64,000 nt of DNA from Lentilactobacillus diolivorans DSM 14421 (GCF_001434255.1 NZ_AZEY01000029.1:1-64000); one strand, 5' to 3'. Numbered from the stretch's first letter, positions 16,877-26,392 are shown. Translations and numbers: made by a program. Notes: a model not told the origin generated them from the sequence alone.

Positions 16877-17620
16877 ATGATGAAGAAGGTTTCAAAATTG
16901 ATTGTGAGTGGGCTTGTCGCAGTGACATTTGGGGGTGCTGTGCTAAGCAGCAATGCAAGTGATGTCTCAGCTAAAGTCAGGTCAGCAAAGGTTCTTGGTT
17001 ATAACGGCTTATCAAAGACTGCTTACAATGTTAATGGTGGTTATTTGTACAGTAATGCCAAGTTAACTAAGAAAGTCCATAATGCTAAAAGTTTTTTGAA
17101 CACAACTTTTTATGCGACCAAATCAGCAACTGTCAAACGCACTAATGGTAGCCGAGCAACGTATTATTATATTGCTAACGGTTCAAAATCGGTTAGAGGC
17201 TGGATTTGGCAGGGAAACTTGAGCAAAGCAAAATCGTATGCCAAACAAAAGGCTGACATTAAAGCGATGATGGCAATTGTGCGAACAATGAATCCAAGTT
17301 CACAAGATGATATTTTGGCTGATTTTAAGGACATGTCACCCAAGGAAGCCTATAGTGCTGGAGAGTACCAAAGCAACGATCTATCTGCTGTCGTTGGTGA
17401 TATCGGTCAAGCTGCATGGCAGGATGACGCAGCCCCTAGTGATATTCAGGCAGTTGGCCAGGCTTATAATTTGTTTAACGGCCGATTTAGCTCAATGACA
17501 AATTCAAAATTAGCAACGTTATATGATCGTTTCAAACAAGCGCAAGATACAGACGGTGCGCCAGATGCTGCCCATAATTTAGCTGATACATTGGCTGACG
17601 CGGTGGCGACCTTACAATAA
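16877..17620 (+). CDS. Secreted surface protein of unknown function
   Basis: 247 residues. Residues 1-33 form a signal peptide (MMKKVSK, hydrophobic core, cleavage near VSA-KV). Residues about 35-115 look like a small SH3/SLAP-like wall-binding domain seen in lactobacilli (GYLYSNAKLTKKV, ATYYYIANGSKSVRGWIW). The rest is an Ala/Asp-rich helical region with no known motif. There is no LPXTG or membrane anchor, so attachment would be non-covalent. GAGGGG lies just before the ATG pair. An inverted repeat in its leader (16810-16848, GGAAAGTA arms) is unexplained. Confidence 0.72.
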   Translation: MMKKVSKLIVSGLVAVTFGGAVLSSNASDVSAKVRSAKVLGYNGLSKTAYNVNGGYLYSNAKLTKKVHNAKSFLNTTFYATKSATVKRTNGSRATYYYIANGSKSVRGWIWQGNLSKAKSYAKQKADIKAMMAIVRTMNPSSQDDILADFKDMSPKEAYSAGEYQSNDLSAVVGDIGQAAWQDDAAPSDIQAVGQAYNLFNGRFSSMTNSKLATLYDRFKQAQDTDGAPDAAHNLADTLADAVATLQ

Positions 17621-17627
17621 TAAAAAG

Positions 17628-17678
17628 GATCTCCAAAATTTCGTCCTTCGTGGATGTGAAATTTGGGAGATCTTTTTT
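17628..17678 (+). terminator. Intrinsic terminator
   Basis: GGATCTCCAAAATTTC (from 17628) pairs with GAAATTTGGGAGATC, followed by seven T. Confidence 0.88.
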
Positions 17679-17740
17679 TATGATGGTTATCTGGAACATC
17701 ATTCTTTGGATAAAAGTCAAGTTGTCTATCATTATTTAAA

Positions 17741-17793
17741 AAAACGACTGTTAATTTTCCCATGTTAGTTGAGAAAATTCAGCAGTCGTTTTT
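17741..17793 (-). terminator. Intrinsic terminator of the SDR gene
   Basis: Stem AAAACGACTGxxAATTTTC (17741-17759) pairs with GAAAATTxxGCAGTCGTTTT (17772-17791). A T7 tract follows on the minus strand. Confidence 0.82.
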
Positions 17794-17847
17794 CTGCTAA
17801 TTCGAAATTGATTTGGCAAGGATAGCATGTAGATCAGTTTGTCTGAA

Positions 17848-18837
17848 TTAGTGGCTGATCCGCTCCGCCTCCACACACTTCTGTAAGGTTTGTCGAATAC
17901 TTTTAACAACATCATGGTCCTTAATGCCTAAGACATCCTTTGTGTCATTGGGATCAAGATACAGATCTTCCGTTTGCATTTCCGCGCTAATTACCATGTG
18001 AATGCCGTGTTCCTTTCCCTCGGCTTCAGCTTGTTGATCAAGTTGCTCATAAGTGGGTTTCATTTGTTCGAATGGGACAACCGGTACCTGTGTTTTGTCG
18101 GTTTGACCGAGTGCCTCGACGATCATTTGATAAAATTCCTGATATTTCATATTTTTGGCGCTAATTGCGTAAGTCCCACGATGCTTGCCATGAGCCATTG
18201 CACCGACCGCTGCCTCGGCCACTTGTTCAACGGTTACCATGGCAGTACCGCCGCGCAGGGCAGGGAAGACCGGTTGATTACGAGCTTGGTCAACAAACAT
18301 TTTCCATAATGGCATTCTACCGGGCATTGTCCCAAAAATATAAGGTAAGCGCAATGATGAAACTTTCATTGAACCCTCGCCCTCTGCGAATGCGATTTGT
18401 TCCTGCAATAATCTTGTGTTGGGATAAGCTTGATCTCTTAAATGATATTGGGGAAGTCGTTCAGCAAATTCAGCGAAGTATGAGCCAAAGACAACAAAGT
18501 TTTTAACCCCGGCTTGTTTTGCCAATCGGGCAAGTCGTTGAGTGGGTAGGACGTTAGCTTCATAATAAAATTTCATGGCTGGTTTAGCGGGTACGACCCG
18601 TTCGTCTTTGCCGGCCGCATAAATAAACCCATCACAATCTGAAAGCAACGTGATAATGTCTGGATCACTCATTTGGTTGATATCACCCAGCTGAACGTCA
18701 ACTTCGTGAGGTAAAAGATTATCTGCCGGCATTGGTGGTAATGCCACCGTTTTTACCTGATATCCTTGCGATAATAGTTCCTTAATCGTGTAATAGCCCA
18801 AAAATCCAGTGCCACCTAGAACAAATACTTTTGTCAT
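17848..18837 (-). CDS. NAD-dependent epimerase/dehydratase family protein (atypical extended SDR)
   Basis: 329 residues with a Rossmann N-terminus GGTGFLGYYT and the extended-SDR layout, ending in a variable substrate domain. The usual YxxxK active pair reads YPNTR here, so Lys is replaced and catalysis may differ; it could be a redox sensor like NmrA proteins or act through other residues. Substrate unknown. AAGGAGG lies eight bases before the ATG. It is divergent from the AraC gene, so that regulator may control it. Confidence 0.8.
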   Translation of the reverse strand: MTKVFVLGGTGFLGYYTIKELLSQGYQVKTVALPPMPADNLLPHEVDVQLGDINQMSDPDIITLLSDCDGFIYAAGKDERVVPAKPAMKFYYEANVLPTQRLARLAKQAGVKNFVVFGSYFAEFAERLPQYHLRDQAYPNTRLLQEQIAFAEGEGSMKVSSLRLPYIFGTMPGRMPLWKMFVDQARNQPVFPALRGGTAMVTVEQVAEAAVGAMAHGKHRGTYAISAKNMKYQEFYQMIVEALGQTDKTQVPVVPFEQMKPTYEQLDQQAEAEGKEHGIHMVISAEMQTEDLYLDPNDTKDVLGIKDHDVVKSIRQTLQKCVEAERISH

Positions 18838-18945
18838 AATAACAGCCTCCTTGTTTGTATCTTCACAAATAAGTATAATAGAGACAAACTTAAAACAATC
18901 ATCAAAAATCGTTTAAATACTAACTTTTGCGAAGAGGTGGCATGC

Positions 18946-20121
18946 ATGGTTAACCATTTTCCATATATCAGCTCAGATTATTTATCCGAGGCCTTCAAAC
19001 CAGCGGAACTGGCAATTCGTCAGATCACGATGGCGCAATCAGAACGGGCACACTATCGAAATGAAATTGAATTTATTTTGATCATTAAGGGTCAAGCAAG
19101 CATTGAGATTAATCAATTACAATTTGACCTGCAACCGGGCAATCTTATCCAATTAATGCCATATCACGTTCATCGATTCATCATTGAACAAGGCCAATCT
19201 CTGGCAATCATTCAGATTCGCTTTTCAATTGGACTATTATTATTAACATCAACTAATCGGCAAACCTATTTAAAATCGATCAAAGAGTTGGATACCAACG
19301 TGCCAATCATTAAATTACCTCACCATGCATTTAGCCAATTGCGAGTGCTTTGCCAGGAAGTCATTTACGAGAAACAGGAAGCGGCTGCTACCAATTTTGA
19401 AGCGTTGCACATTTCTCTGATTTCATTTATCAGTTATTTATACATGAAATATCAAAAGCAATCTCAAGTGATGCAGTTAAATCCGGCTTGGCGGGTCCTT
19501 CAATATGTTCAGGTCCATCATCAGGAAAATTTGACGCCAATTAACGTTGCCCAACGGCTTGGTTTGGCGGCTGCTGAAGTGAAATCGTTAATCCGCCAAT
19601 TAACCGGTCAATCCTTTAATCAAATTCTCAACCAGGTGCGAATTCGGAATGCCACGGCGCTACTGCAGTTTGAAGAATTATCGGCAAATCAGATTGGCAC
19701 CATTTGTGGCTATCAAACCCAGGCAAATTTCTATAAGCAGTTTAAATTAATTCATGACATGTCACCGGAAATCTACCGGGAAACCAACTTGGCAGTTAAC
19801 CAAGCGTCCGGCTCAATCGACGCCTGGTCAATTATTATGGTCATTTTAGAAAACTGTACTCAGGCATTCTCTTTAAATCAGCTGACAACAATGACGCATC
19901 TTTCGAGTAGTAAGATTGAGTCATTGCTTAAAAACAGTGTTCTGATGACATTTAAACAATTACTAAATCGCTTTAGGGTTCAAATCGGCCACAATTTGTT
20001 AATGGCGCTTGATTTATCAGTGGCGGAAGTTGCGGGCAAAACAGGTTTCACAGATAGCAGTGCGTTTATTCGAAATTATCGAAAGGTTTATGGGGATACA
20101 CCGGGGAAACAAGTGGTTTAA
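18946..20121 (+). CDS. AraC-family regulator with two DNA-binding modules
   Basis: 391 residues. The N-terminal part is a cupin-like ligand domain (about 30-100: IEFILIIKGQASIEI, LQPGNLIQLMPYHVHRF). A first AraC helix-turn-helix pair covers about 185-280 (NVAQRLGLAAAEVKSLI, ending FKLIHDMSPEIYR). A second, more diverged module covers about 295-391 (TTMTHLSSSKIESLL, ending YRKVYGDTPGKQVV). Most AraC proteins have only one. ATG 18946 follows GAGGTGG; a GTG at 18937 is in frame. The MFS gene follows after 15 bp, and the SDR gene is divergent. Confidence 0.85.
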   Translation: MVNHFPYISSDYLSEAFKPAELAIRQITMAQSERAHYRNEIEFILIIKGQASIEINQLQFDLQPGNLIQLMPYHVHRFIIEQGQSLAIIQIRFSIGLLLLTSTNRQTYLKSIKELDTNVPIIKLPHHAFSQLRVLCQEVIYEKQEAAATNFEALHISLISFISYLYMKYQKQSQVMQLNPAWRVLQYVQVHHQENLTPINVAQRLGLAAAEVKSLIRQLTGQSFNQILNQVRIRNATALLQFEELSANQIGTICGYQTQANFYKQFKLIHDMSPEIYRETNLAVNQASGSIDAWSIIMVILENCTQAFSLNQLTTMTHLSSSKIESLLKNSVLMTFKQLLNRFRVQIGHNLLMALDLSVAEVAGKTGFTDSSAFIRNYRKVYGDTPGKQVV

Positions 20122-20136
20122 AAAGGGGACGAGTGA

Positions 20137-21360
20137 ATGCAAAAGCAAAATGATCAACAGAGGCGATTGCCACGCCGGGGGAAACCATTAATTCCCAAAA
20201 TGGTTGTTCTATTAATGGTTATGTACATTGTCGATGTTAGTCTTGGGTTGCCGGACTCTTTATTGGGATCGGGCTGGCCGAAAATGCATCTGGATTTAAA
20301 TGTCCCGTTGTCCTATGCGGGATTTGTTACGATGATCATTGCACTGAATACGATTTTTTCAAGCTTAAGTTCTAACATGGTGACCACCAAATTTGGGGCT
20401 GGGGTTGTCACTCTGGTGAGTATTTTACTGACTACGGTGGGAATGCTGGGATTTTCGATATCAAGCCAGTTCTGGATGCTTTGCTTATGGGCGATTCCAT
20501 ATGGGCTCGGAGCTGGGGCCATTGATGCCGCAACCAATAATTTTGTGGCGTTAAATTATGATTCACGTCAATTGAACTGGCTGAACAGTTTTTATAGCGT
20601 TGGGACAATTATCAGTCCCTATATTATGGGCTCCTGTCTAAGTACCAGTGCTGGGTGGCACTTGGGTTACATTATTGCCGGCTCAATCCAAATGACGATT
20701 GCATTGATTGTATTTGCAAGTTTACCCTTATGGAAAAATACTCGGCAAGTCAAACCGATTAATCACCAAACAAAACGACGACTGACTAATTGGCAAATGA
20801 TGAAAATCCCGGGGATGAGAACGGCACTGATCACGTTTTTTGCCTATTCAACGGTTGAACAAACGGCGGGGCTATGGGCAAGTACATATATGGTGAGAGT
20901 CCACGGCATTTCGTTGGCAACTGCCGCAAAATTTGGGTCGTTATTTTATATTGGCATTACCCTTGGTCGATTTTTCGCGGGTGTGATTTCAGATCGAATT
21001 GGTGACCAGTGGCTGGTTCGAACCGGCTGTATTGTGATCTTTATTGGAATCGCTATGATTTCGTTGCCAATTTCAAATGACCATTTCGCCATCATTGGCC
21101 TGATTACGATTGGGTTAGGCTGTGCGCCAATTTGGCCGGCAATCTTACACGCAACGCCAATCAATTTTGGTGCCGATAAATCGCAGATCGTGATTGGCAT
21201 TCAAATGGCTGCTGCCTACACTGGGACAACAACGATGCCACCATTATTTGGCTGGTTGGCCAGCCACTTTGGGATGAAACTATTTCCGGTCTTCTTGTTG
21301 GGGTTTGCTGTTGCGGTGTTGATTGCTAGTGAACGGCTGGCACGTGTGGCGGGTAGTTAA
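20137..21360 (+). CDS. MFS transporter
   Basis: 407-residue major facilitator with 12 likely membrane helices and a basic N-terminal tail (QRRLPRRGK). LPDSLLGSGWP in helix 1 and GxGAGAIDAATNNFVA in helix 4 are typical of the FucP-like/YfkF-like branch handling sugars or drugs; substrate is not evident. It is co-transcribed with the preceding AraC gene. Confidence 0.84.
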   Translation: MQKQNDQQRRLPRRGKPLIPKMVVLLMVMYIVDVSLGLPDSLLGSGWPKMHLDLNVPLSYAGFVTMIIALNTIFSSLSSNMVTTKFGAGVVTLVSILLTTVGMLGFSISSQFWMLCLWAIPYGLGAGAIDAATNNFVALNYDSRQLNWLNSFYSVGTIISPYIMGSCLSTSAGWHLGYIIAGSIQMTIALIVFASLPLWKNTRQVKPINHQTKRRLTNWQMMKIPGMRTALITFFAYSTVEQTAGLWASTYMVRVHGISLATAAKFGSLFYIGITLGRFFAGVISDRIGDQWLVRTGCIVIFIGIAMISLPISNDHFAIIGLITIGLGCAPIWPAILHATPINFGADKSQIVIGIQMAAAYTGTTTMPPLFGWLASHFGMKLFPVFLLGFAVAVLIASERLARVAGS

Positions 21361-21428
21361 AGTAAAAAATTCATAAAGAGGGATTACATGAGAACCAATG
21401 TTATTAAGGTTGGAACAAATATGTACAA

Positions 21429-21457
21429 TTGTGATTTTTTGAACAAAAGGGTATAAT
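21429..21457 (+). promoter_or_regulatory. Promoter of the 63-residue protein gene
   Basis: TTGTGA (21429-21434), a 17-bp spacer and TATAAT (21452-21457). The leader to ATG 21526 is about 60 nt. Confidence 0.7.
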
Positions 21458-21525
21458 AAAGATACGAATAAAGGGGATTAGTATAACACGTTAGAGGGCT
21501 TCATCTATTTGGGGGATTGATTTCC

Positions 21526-21717
21526 ATGAAAATTAATAAGTTTTTAAAAGTATTGTGTAATAAATTACTTGTGTCACAGGTGATTGGAAATAGTCATTTT
21601 TTCATAGGGATGGATAAAAATAATCAATCAATAATTCGAGATATTGACGCACTCGTTAAGGTTCAACAAACAGGGGATTTTCAAGCTGCTGAAGCCAACT
21701 CTCTTAAGAATAAATGA
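21526..21717 (+). CDS. Small protein of unknown function
   Basis: 63 residues, basic and hydrophobic at the N-terminus (MKINKFLKVLCNKLLVSQVIG), polar and Glu/Asn-rich at the end. No family recognised. The N-terminal part could be an amphipathic or membrane-seeking helix. GGGGG ten bases before the ATG and a consensus-like promoter support expression. A strong terminator follows about 50 bp after the stop. Confidence 0.5.
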   Translation: MKINKFLKVLCNKLLVSQVIGNSHFFIGMDKNNQSIIRDIDALVKVQQTGDFQAAEANSLKNK

Positions 21718-21764
21718 CAGTACACAGTACTAAGTACAGTAACAAATACCCATCATGTAATTAT

Positions 21765-21824
21765 AAAAGCAATATAGCAAGAATGCGCTTCTGCATTACT
21801 TGTTATATTGCTTTTAGATTTTAT
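21765..21824 (+). terminator. Intrinsic terminator between convergent genes
   Basis: AAAAGCAATATA (21765-21776) pairs with TATATTGCTTTT (21804-21815), with an inner AATGC/GCATT hairpin, then AGATTTT. Confidence 0.82.
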
Positions 21825-22762
21825 TATTTAGAAAAAGATTTTAATGAATCAATTATCTGCTGTGCAAATAGTTCTCTTTCAATATCAAATAAGACAAATG
21901 CATTTTTATTTTTTTTAGTTAAATCATAATAGTCAATGATTGTTTCGCCAGTCGTGAACTCACCCTTTGTTTCAATATCAACGTGGCATTCTTTTCCTGA
22001 AAAAATACTTGGATTCATTAACCAGGAGATACAACATGGATCATAGATTGGAATACCCTTGAACGGCCGTGTTCCCTGATCAAATTGAATGCCATAGTTA
22101 TTTAATAGATCCACAACTGCACGTGAGACTTTATTTTTTATTTTAGACATTTTTTTCATATCCTCATCCAATAGTTGAGCTTTAAATGCAACATTAAGTG
22201 GAAAAAGGACAATTTTTATGCCTGATTCAATTACAATTTTTGCTGACTCGGGATCTTCAAGCATGTTAAATTCTGTCGTGGGCATTTTATTTCCAACACC
22301 CATACCACCACCTAAAATAACAATTTCTTTAATTTTATATTTCAGTTCAGTGTGTAATGAAAGGAAAAATGCAATATTTGTACAAGGCCCGGTGACGACA
22401 ATTGTTACGGGGTCTTTTGATGTTTTTACTTTAGTAGCCAAAAGATCGATCGCCGATCCACTATATACAGGGAAATCAGGTTCTGGAAGATCAGCACCGT
22501 CTAAACCAGTTAGTCCGTGCATTGCGACATCAGTTTCAAGTTTTCGTAGTAAAGGTTTCTTTAAACCAGGGGCTACAGGGATTTCTGTTTGCCCCAGTAA
22601 TGTCAAAATACGCATAGCGTTGTTTAGTGTTTTAGCGGGCATTTGATTCCCAGCGGATGTTGTTACTCCCATTAAGTCAATATTACTTGCTGCAACTGCT
22701 AGGATGAGAGCAATTGCATCATCATGACCAGGATCGCAGTCTAAGATAATCGGTGTTTTCAT
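21824..22762 (-). CDS. Inosine-uridine preferring nucleoside hydrolase family protein
   Basis: 312-residue member of the IUNH family, which splits ribonucleosides into base and ribose. The Ca2+-binding N-terminus DCDPGHDDA (Asp8, 10, 14, 15) and the EFNMLEDPESA segment are intact. The late motif normally reading HDPxx is YDPCC, so the proton-donating His is replaced by Tyr, and substrate preference or activity may differ. No signal peptide. GAGGAG precedes the start. It sits at the 3' side of the inositol-type leftward unit but is separated by a terminator and has its own upstream region. Confidence 0.87.
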   Translation of the reverse strand: MKTPIILDCDPGHDDAIALILAVAASNIDLMGVTTSAGNQMPAKTLNNAMRILTLLGQTEIPVAPGLKKPLLRKLETDVAMHGLTGLDGADLPEPDFPVYSGSAIDLLATKVKTSKDPVTIVVTGPCTNIAFFLSLHTELKYKIKEIVILGGGMGVGNKMPTTEFNMLEDPESAKIVIESGIKIVLFPLNVAFKAQLLDEDMKKMSKIKNKVSRAVVDLLNNYGIQFDQGTRPFKGIPIYDPCCISWLMNPSIFSGKECHVDIETKGEFTTGETIIDYYDLTKKNKNAFVLFDIERELFAQQIIDSLKSFSK

Positions 22763-22787
22763 AGAAATACTCCTCGTGTTATATATT

Positions 22788-22808
22788 TAATTGATTACAA
22801 TTCAATTA
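22788..22808. promoter_or_regulatory. Inverted repeat in the nucleoside hydrolase leader
   Basis: TAATTGA-N7-TCAATTA, between a minus-strand TATAAT (near 22812-22818) and the ribosome binding site. Candidate operator downstream of the promoter. Confidence 0.45.
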
Positions 22809-22827
22809 GTATTATATCGCCAAAAGC

Positions 22828-22892
22828 AAAAAGTTCTTTTTGTTTGTCTTTAACATTATGAAATGCTTAGACATATACAAAAAGAACCTTTT
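22828..22892 (-). terminator. Intrinsic terminator of the leftward inositol unit
   Basis: AAAAAGTTCTTTTTGT (22828-22843) pairs with ACAAAAAGAACCTTTT (22877-22892), with an inner GTCT/AGAC stem. On the minus strand it ends in T-rich sequence. Confidence 0.8.
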
Positions 22893-22933
22893 ATTTAGCA
22901 AGCTCAAATTATTAAATTATTAGCCATGTGGTA

Positions 22934-24361
22934 TTAAATTTTTGAGCTACCTGTATATGATTTGTCATATTTTGCACGGAAGAACGTTTCTACATCTTCC
23001 AGCTCAACACCTTTTGTTTCAGGAACTCGAGCATGAACAAAGAAGATTCCTAGAATACAACAAGCTGCAAAAATATAGAATGAATTTGCCAATCCTAATC
23101 CTGCAAGCATAACAGGGAAGAAGAGACCAACCAAGAAATTAGCAAACCAGAGAACAAAGATTGTTATACCTGTTCCTAATCCACGATATTTTGATGGGAA
23201 AATCTCAGAGTTAATCAACCATGTAACAGGTCCCAATGAACCTTGGAAGAACAAAATATAAACAAGGACTAGAATCATAACGGCTGTACCTGTCCATCCT
23301 GCACCACCGCCAAAAGTACTAATTAATCCAACGGCAATTAGGCAGGTAGCACACACAACTAGGCCGCTGTACTCTAATTTTTTACGTCCTAATCTATCGA
23401 CGGTGTACATACCAATAATAGCGCCAATACAAGAAAATAAACCGTTAGCAACGTTGGAAATCAAAGCTGCTCTTTCTCCAAATCCACTTGCTTGTAAAAT
23501 TTTGGTTCCATAATACATAATTGAGTTAATACCTGCAAATTGTTGAATGACTCCAAGTGTTGCGCCTGTTATTACAATTTGAAGGACCCAGGGTTGTTTT
23601 AAATCTTGCCAAGATGATTGTTTTTTTGAACCTTCCTGATCTTTTTTTACAGAGGCTTCAATTTCTTTAATTTCAGAATTGGCTTGAGCTTCACTTCGTA
23701 TTTTTTTCAAAGAAACAAGAGCTTCACCAAATTTTCCTCTAGATGCTAACCAACGAGGAGTTTCAGGAACAAAATACATACCTAACCATAAAATAATACC
23801 AGGAATTGTTGCAACGCCTAACATAACACGCCAGATTGCAGCATTTGAACCGAATTGGCTACCTAACCAGGCATTGACACCAAATGATAGGAATTGCCCA
23901 AATACGATCATTAACTGATTCATTGAAACCATCTGACCACGCATTTCAGACGGAGCGATTTCTGCAAGAAACACAGGGACATTAGCTGATGCAGAACCGA
24001 CTGCTAATCCGAGAATAAAACGAAATCCAAGAAGCATTAAAGCATTTGCCGAAAATGCACATCCAGCAGCTCCAAATGTAAAAATCAATCCTAAAAACAG
24101 TAATATCTTTTTACGACCAATTTTATCACTTAGCGGGCCTCCAAATACTGCTCCAAAAGCAGCACCTAAAGTTAATCCGCTCGAAACGACGCCTTGATTA
24201 AAGGGTGAAAGTGATAGCTGGCTCTTTAGAGACATAAATGATAATGATCCATTAACTACGGCAGTGTTATAACCGAAAAGCAATGAACCCATACATGTGA
24301 TTATTGTAATAGTACGCATAAATCCTCTGCGCGTATCTTTATTACTTAAAGTTTTGTCCAT
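22934..24361 (-). CDS. Sugar-porter MFS transporter, inositol type (IolT-like)
   Basis: 475-residue 12-helix transporter of the sugar-porter family, which imports sugars or inositols with protons. Family marks: GYNTAVVNG in helix 1, DKIGRKK in loop 2-3, VPETPRW after helix 6, QQFAGINSIMYYG in helix 7 and PETKGVELED after helix 12. It is the last gene of the leftward unit, 35 bp after the IolG gene. Inositol as substrate is inferred from the neighbours. A second porter of the same family lies in the divergent unit. Confidence 0.87.
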   Translation of the reverse strand: MDKTLSNKDTRRGFMRTITIITCMGSLLFGYNTAVVNGSLSFMSLKSQLSLSPFNQGVVSSGLTLGAAFGAVFGGPLSDKIGRKKILLFLGLIFTFGAAGCAFSANALMLLGFRFILGLAVGSASANVPVFLAEIAPSEMRGQMVSMNQLMIVFGQFLSFGVNAWLGSQFGSNAAIWRVMLGVATIPGIILWLGMYFVPETPRWLASRGKFGEALVSLKKIRSEAQANSEIKEIEASVKKDQEGSKKQSSWQDLKQPWVLQIVITGATLGVIQQFAGINSIMYYGTKILQASGFGERAALISNVANGLFSCIGAIIGMYTVDRLGRKKLEYSGLVVCATCLIAVGLISTFGGGAGWTGTAVMILVLVYILFFQGSLGPVTWLINSEIFPSKYRGLGTGITIFVLWFANFLVGLFFPVMLAGLGLANSFYIFAACCILGIFFVHARVPETKGVELEDVETFFRAKYDKSYTGSSKI

Positions 24362-24396
24362 GGGTTATACCCACCTTTCATTAATTAAACTGAAAA

Positions 24397-25425
24397 TTAC
24401 TTTTCGGTATAGAAGTCAGGTGTTTTAGGAAAATCTAATTCTTCGACCTTACCATTATCAGCTAAGGATTTCAGAGCAGCGTCGGCTGTAACAGCGGCAA
24501 TATACCCATCCCATGCTGAAGGACCGACTGGTGATTTCTTAACTGAAACGTGGTTCATAAAATCGCGGAATTCAATATCGTAGGCACTCTCAAATCTTGC
24601 TTTCCAATCAGTTAGAATTGCCGTACTATATTCAGCATCCTTTCTAACTGCAACTTGTGGGACAGTTGGTAATTCTAATACACCTTTTTCCCCAATAACA
24701 TCACATTTTATATCATATCCGTATTGGCAACGAACAAACACTTGCAAGTAAATATTAATTCCAGATGTTGTTTCCATCATTACAATCATTGGGTCCTGAA
24801 TTTGGTCGTTTTGAACAGCTCGAGTCTTCTTAACGGGGAGAACACGGATATTTTTATAATCCTCTCCTAACAACCAGTGGTCTAGGTCAATTTCGTGAAT
24901 AGCTGTTTCGATAATTGAACGTGAAGAATCGTATTCTTCAGGTTGGGTTTGGTTATAATGTCTTTCATCCATCATTAATGGCTTTCCAATGACATCGTTA
25001 TCAATCATCTGTTTCATTTGGACATATTCGGGTGCATAGTGACGCATGAATCCAACTTGTAACATTCGATGACCGTACTTTTCCTCTTCTTTGATAATTT
25101 CCATGCAGTCTTTAGCGTCCAGAGCAAGCGGCTTTTCGCAAAATGTAAACTTTCCTGCTTGCAAGGCTGCCATGACGATCTCATGATGGGCCTCGTTACT
25201 TGCTGTACATACAACAACATCGACATTTGGATCGTCGACAAGGTCGTGATAGTCATGGTAATCTTTGGCCTTTAGTCCTTGACGATCTAATTCCTTCTGC
25301 GCTTTTCCTGGAATAATATCACAAACCGCTGTCACATCGACGTTTGCAATGGTTTTAGTTAGACGATGTAAATGATCTGATCCAATAAATCCAATCCCCA
25401 CGATACCTACTTTTGTATTAGCCAT
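24397..25425 (-). CDS. iolG: Inositol 2-dehydrogenase (IolG type)
   Basis: 342-residue Gfo/Idh/MocA enzyme oxidising myo-inositol to 2-keto-myo-inositol with NAD+. Rossmann GIVGIGFIGSDH, the catalytic CEKPLA Lys, and HEIDLDHWLL with the Asp/His pair of IolG are all present. GPSAWDGYIAAVTADA and the end EFPxTPDFY-type tail agree with Bacillus IolG as I remember it. Of the five dehydrogenases here it is the closest to classical IolG. GGGAGAAG precedes the start, and it lies 26 bp after iolE. Confidence 0.85.
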   Translation of the reverse strand: MANTKVGIVGIGFIGSDHLHRLTKTIANVDVTAVCDIIPGKAQKELDRQGLKAKDYHDYHDLVDDPNVDVVVCTASNEAHHEIVMAALQAGKFTFCEKPLALDAKDCMEIIKEEEKYGHRMLQVGFMRHYAPEYVQMKQMIDNDVIGKPLMMDERHYNQTQPEEYDSSRSIIETAIHEIDLDHWLLGEDYKNIRVLPVKKTRAVQNDQIQDPMIVMMETTSGINIYLQVFVRCQYGYDIKCDVIGEKGVLELPTVPQVAVRKDAEYSTAILTDWKARFESAYDIEFRDFMNHVSVKKSPVGPSAWDGYIAAVTADAALKSLADNGKVEELDFPKTPDFYTEK

Positions 25426-25451
25426 AATAAATCTTCTCCCTTCGATTCTTT

Positions 25452-26363
25452 TTATTGTTGATAAGGTGCAAGTAATTCATTCTTTATATATTTATGTGCA
25501 ATTTGAGCCATTTCTAATGGGTTAGCCTTATCCGGATCCTGCTCAGCTTCTACAATTACCCAACCTTTATAATCATGATCAACTAATTCTTTCATGACCG
25601 GTTTGAAGTCAAGATCTCCATCCCCGGGAACTGTAAACATACCATTTAGAAATGCTTGTTGGAAAGTCAAGCCACGTTTGCGAGAATCATCTTCCTGTTT
25701 CTTTCGTACGTCTTTAAAATGAACGTGCACAACTCTGTCGATGTGATCTTTTAGCAAAGACATGTAATCGCCATCGGAGACGTAAATATGGCCTGTGTCG
25801 TATAACAAACCGACAAGTTTTGGATCTGTATGTTCCATTAAACGGTCTGTTTCGGCTTTTGTTTGAATTCCAGTTCCCATATGGTGGTGATAGGCCACTT
25901 TGATACCATATTTATGTGCAATTTCACCATATTTATTTAGTCCTTCACAAACTTTATCCCATTCTTCGTCAGTGAAATGAGGTTTATCCGTGAATATATC
26001 TGCACTGTCAGAACGTTGGATTGTATATGTCTGCTCGGACACAACAGCAATAGGCGCATGAACAGCGGAAAGATATTGACAGTGTTTTTCAAAAGCTTCG
26101 CAAGCCTTTGAAATGCCATCTCTAATGATGAAACTACTGAACCATTGGCCAGCGATTTGCAAGTTACGTAGTCCAAGTTCGTAGTTTAATTGTTTAGGTC
26201 CTGGGAAAAAGCCACCGACCTCTGTTCCTTGAAATCCCGCTAAAGCGGCATCACTTAATAATTGTTGCAAATTATTATCTTTTCCAATAGAAGGGATGTC
26301 ATCGTTTCTCCATCCAATTGGGGCAATCCCCCATTTAATATCTTTATTAACATCGTATGCCAT
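25452..26363 (-). CDS. iolE: myo-Inosose-2 dehydratase IolE
   Basis: 303-residue TIM-barrel enzyme (xylose isomerase-like/AP endonuclease 2 fold, EC 4.2.1.44) that dehydrates 2-keto-myo-inositol to a cyclohexanedione. [64 protein letters not shown] and [10 protein letters not shown] follow the IolE pattern throughout, and the length fits. It is flanked by two dehydrogenase genes in one leftward operon (gaps 26-29 bp). The next pathway enzyme, IolD, is not encoded in this window. Confidence 0.9.
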   Translation of the reverse strand: MAYDVNKDIKWGIAPIGWRNDDIPSIGKDNNLQQLLSDAALAGFQGTEVGGFFPGPKQLNYELGLRNLQIAGQWFSSFIIRDGISKACEAFEKHCQYLSAVHAPIAVVSEQTYTIQRSDSADIFTDKPHFTDEEWDKVCEGLNKYGEIAHKYGIKVAYHHHMGTGIQTKAETDRLMEHTDPKLVGLLYDTGHIYVSDGDYMSLLKDHIDRVVHVHFKDVRKKQEDDSRKRGLTFQQAFLNGMFTVPGDGDLDFKPVMKELVDHDYKGWVIVEAEQDPDKANPLEMAQIAHKYIKNELLAPYQQ

Positions 26364-26392
26364 AATTAAAACCCCCTAGTTTTGATGATCAA

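Noticed and set aside
21388-21456. 22-codon frame with GAGGG seven bases upstream
   Set aside because: Its end overlaps the promoter of the 63-residue gene and the peptide has no recognisable character; could be real but unsupported.
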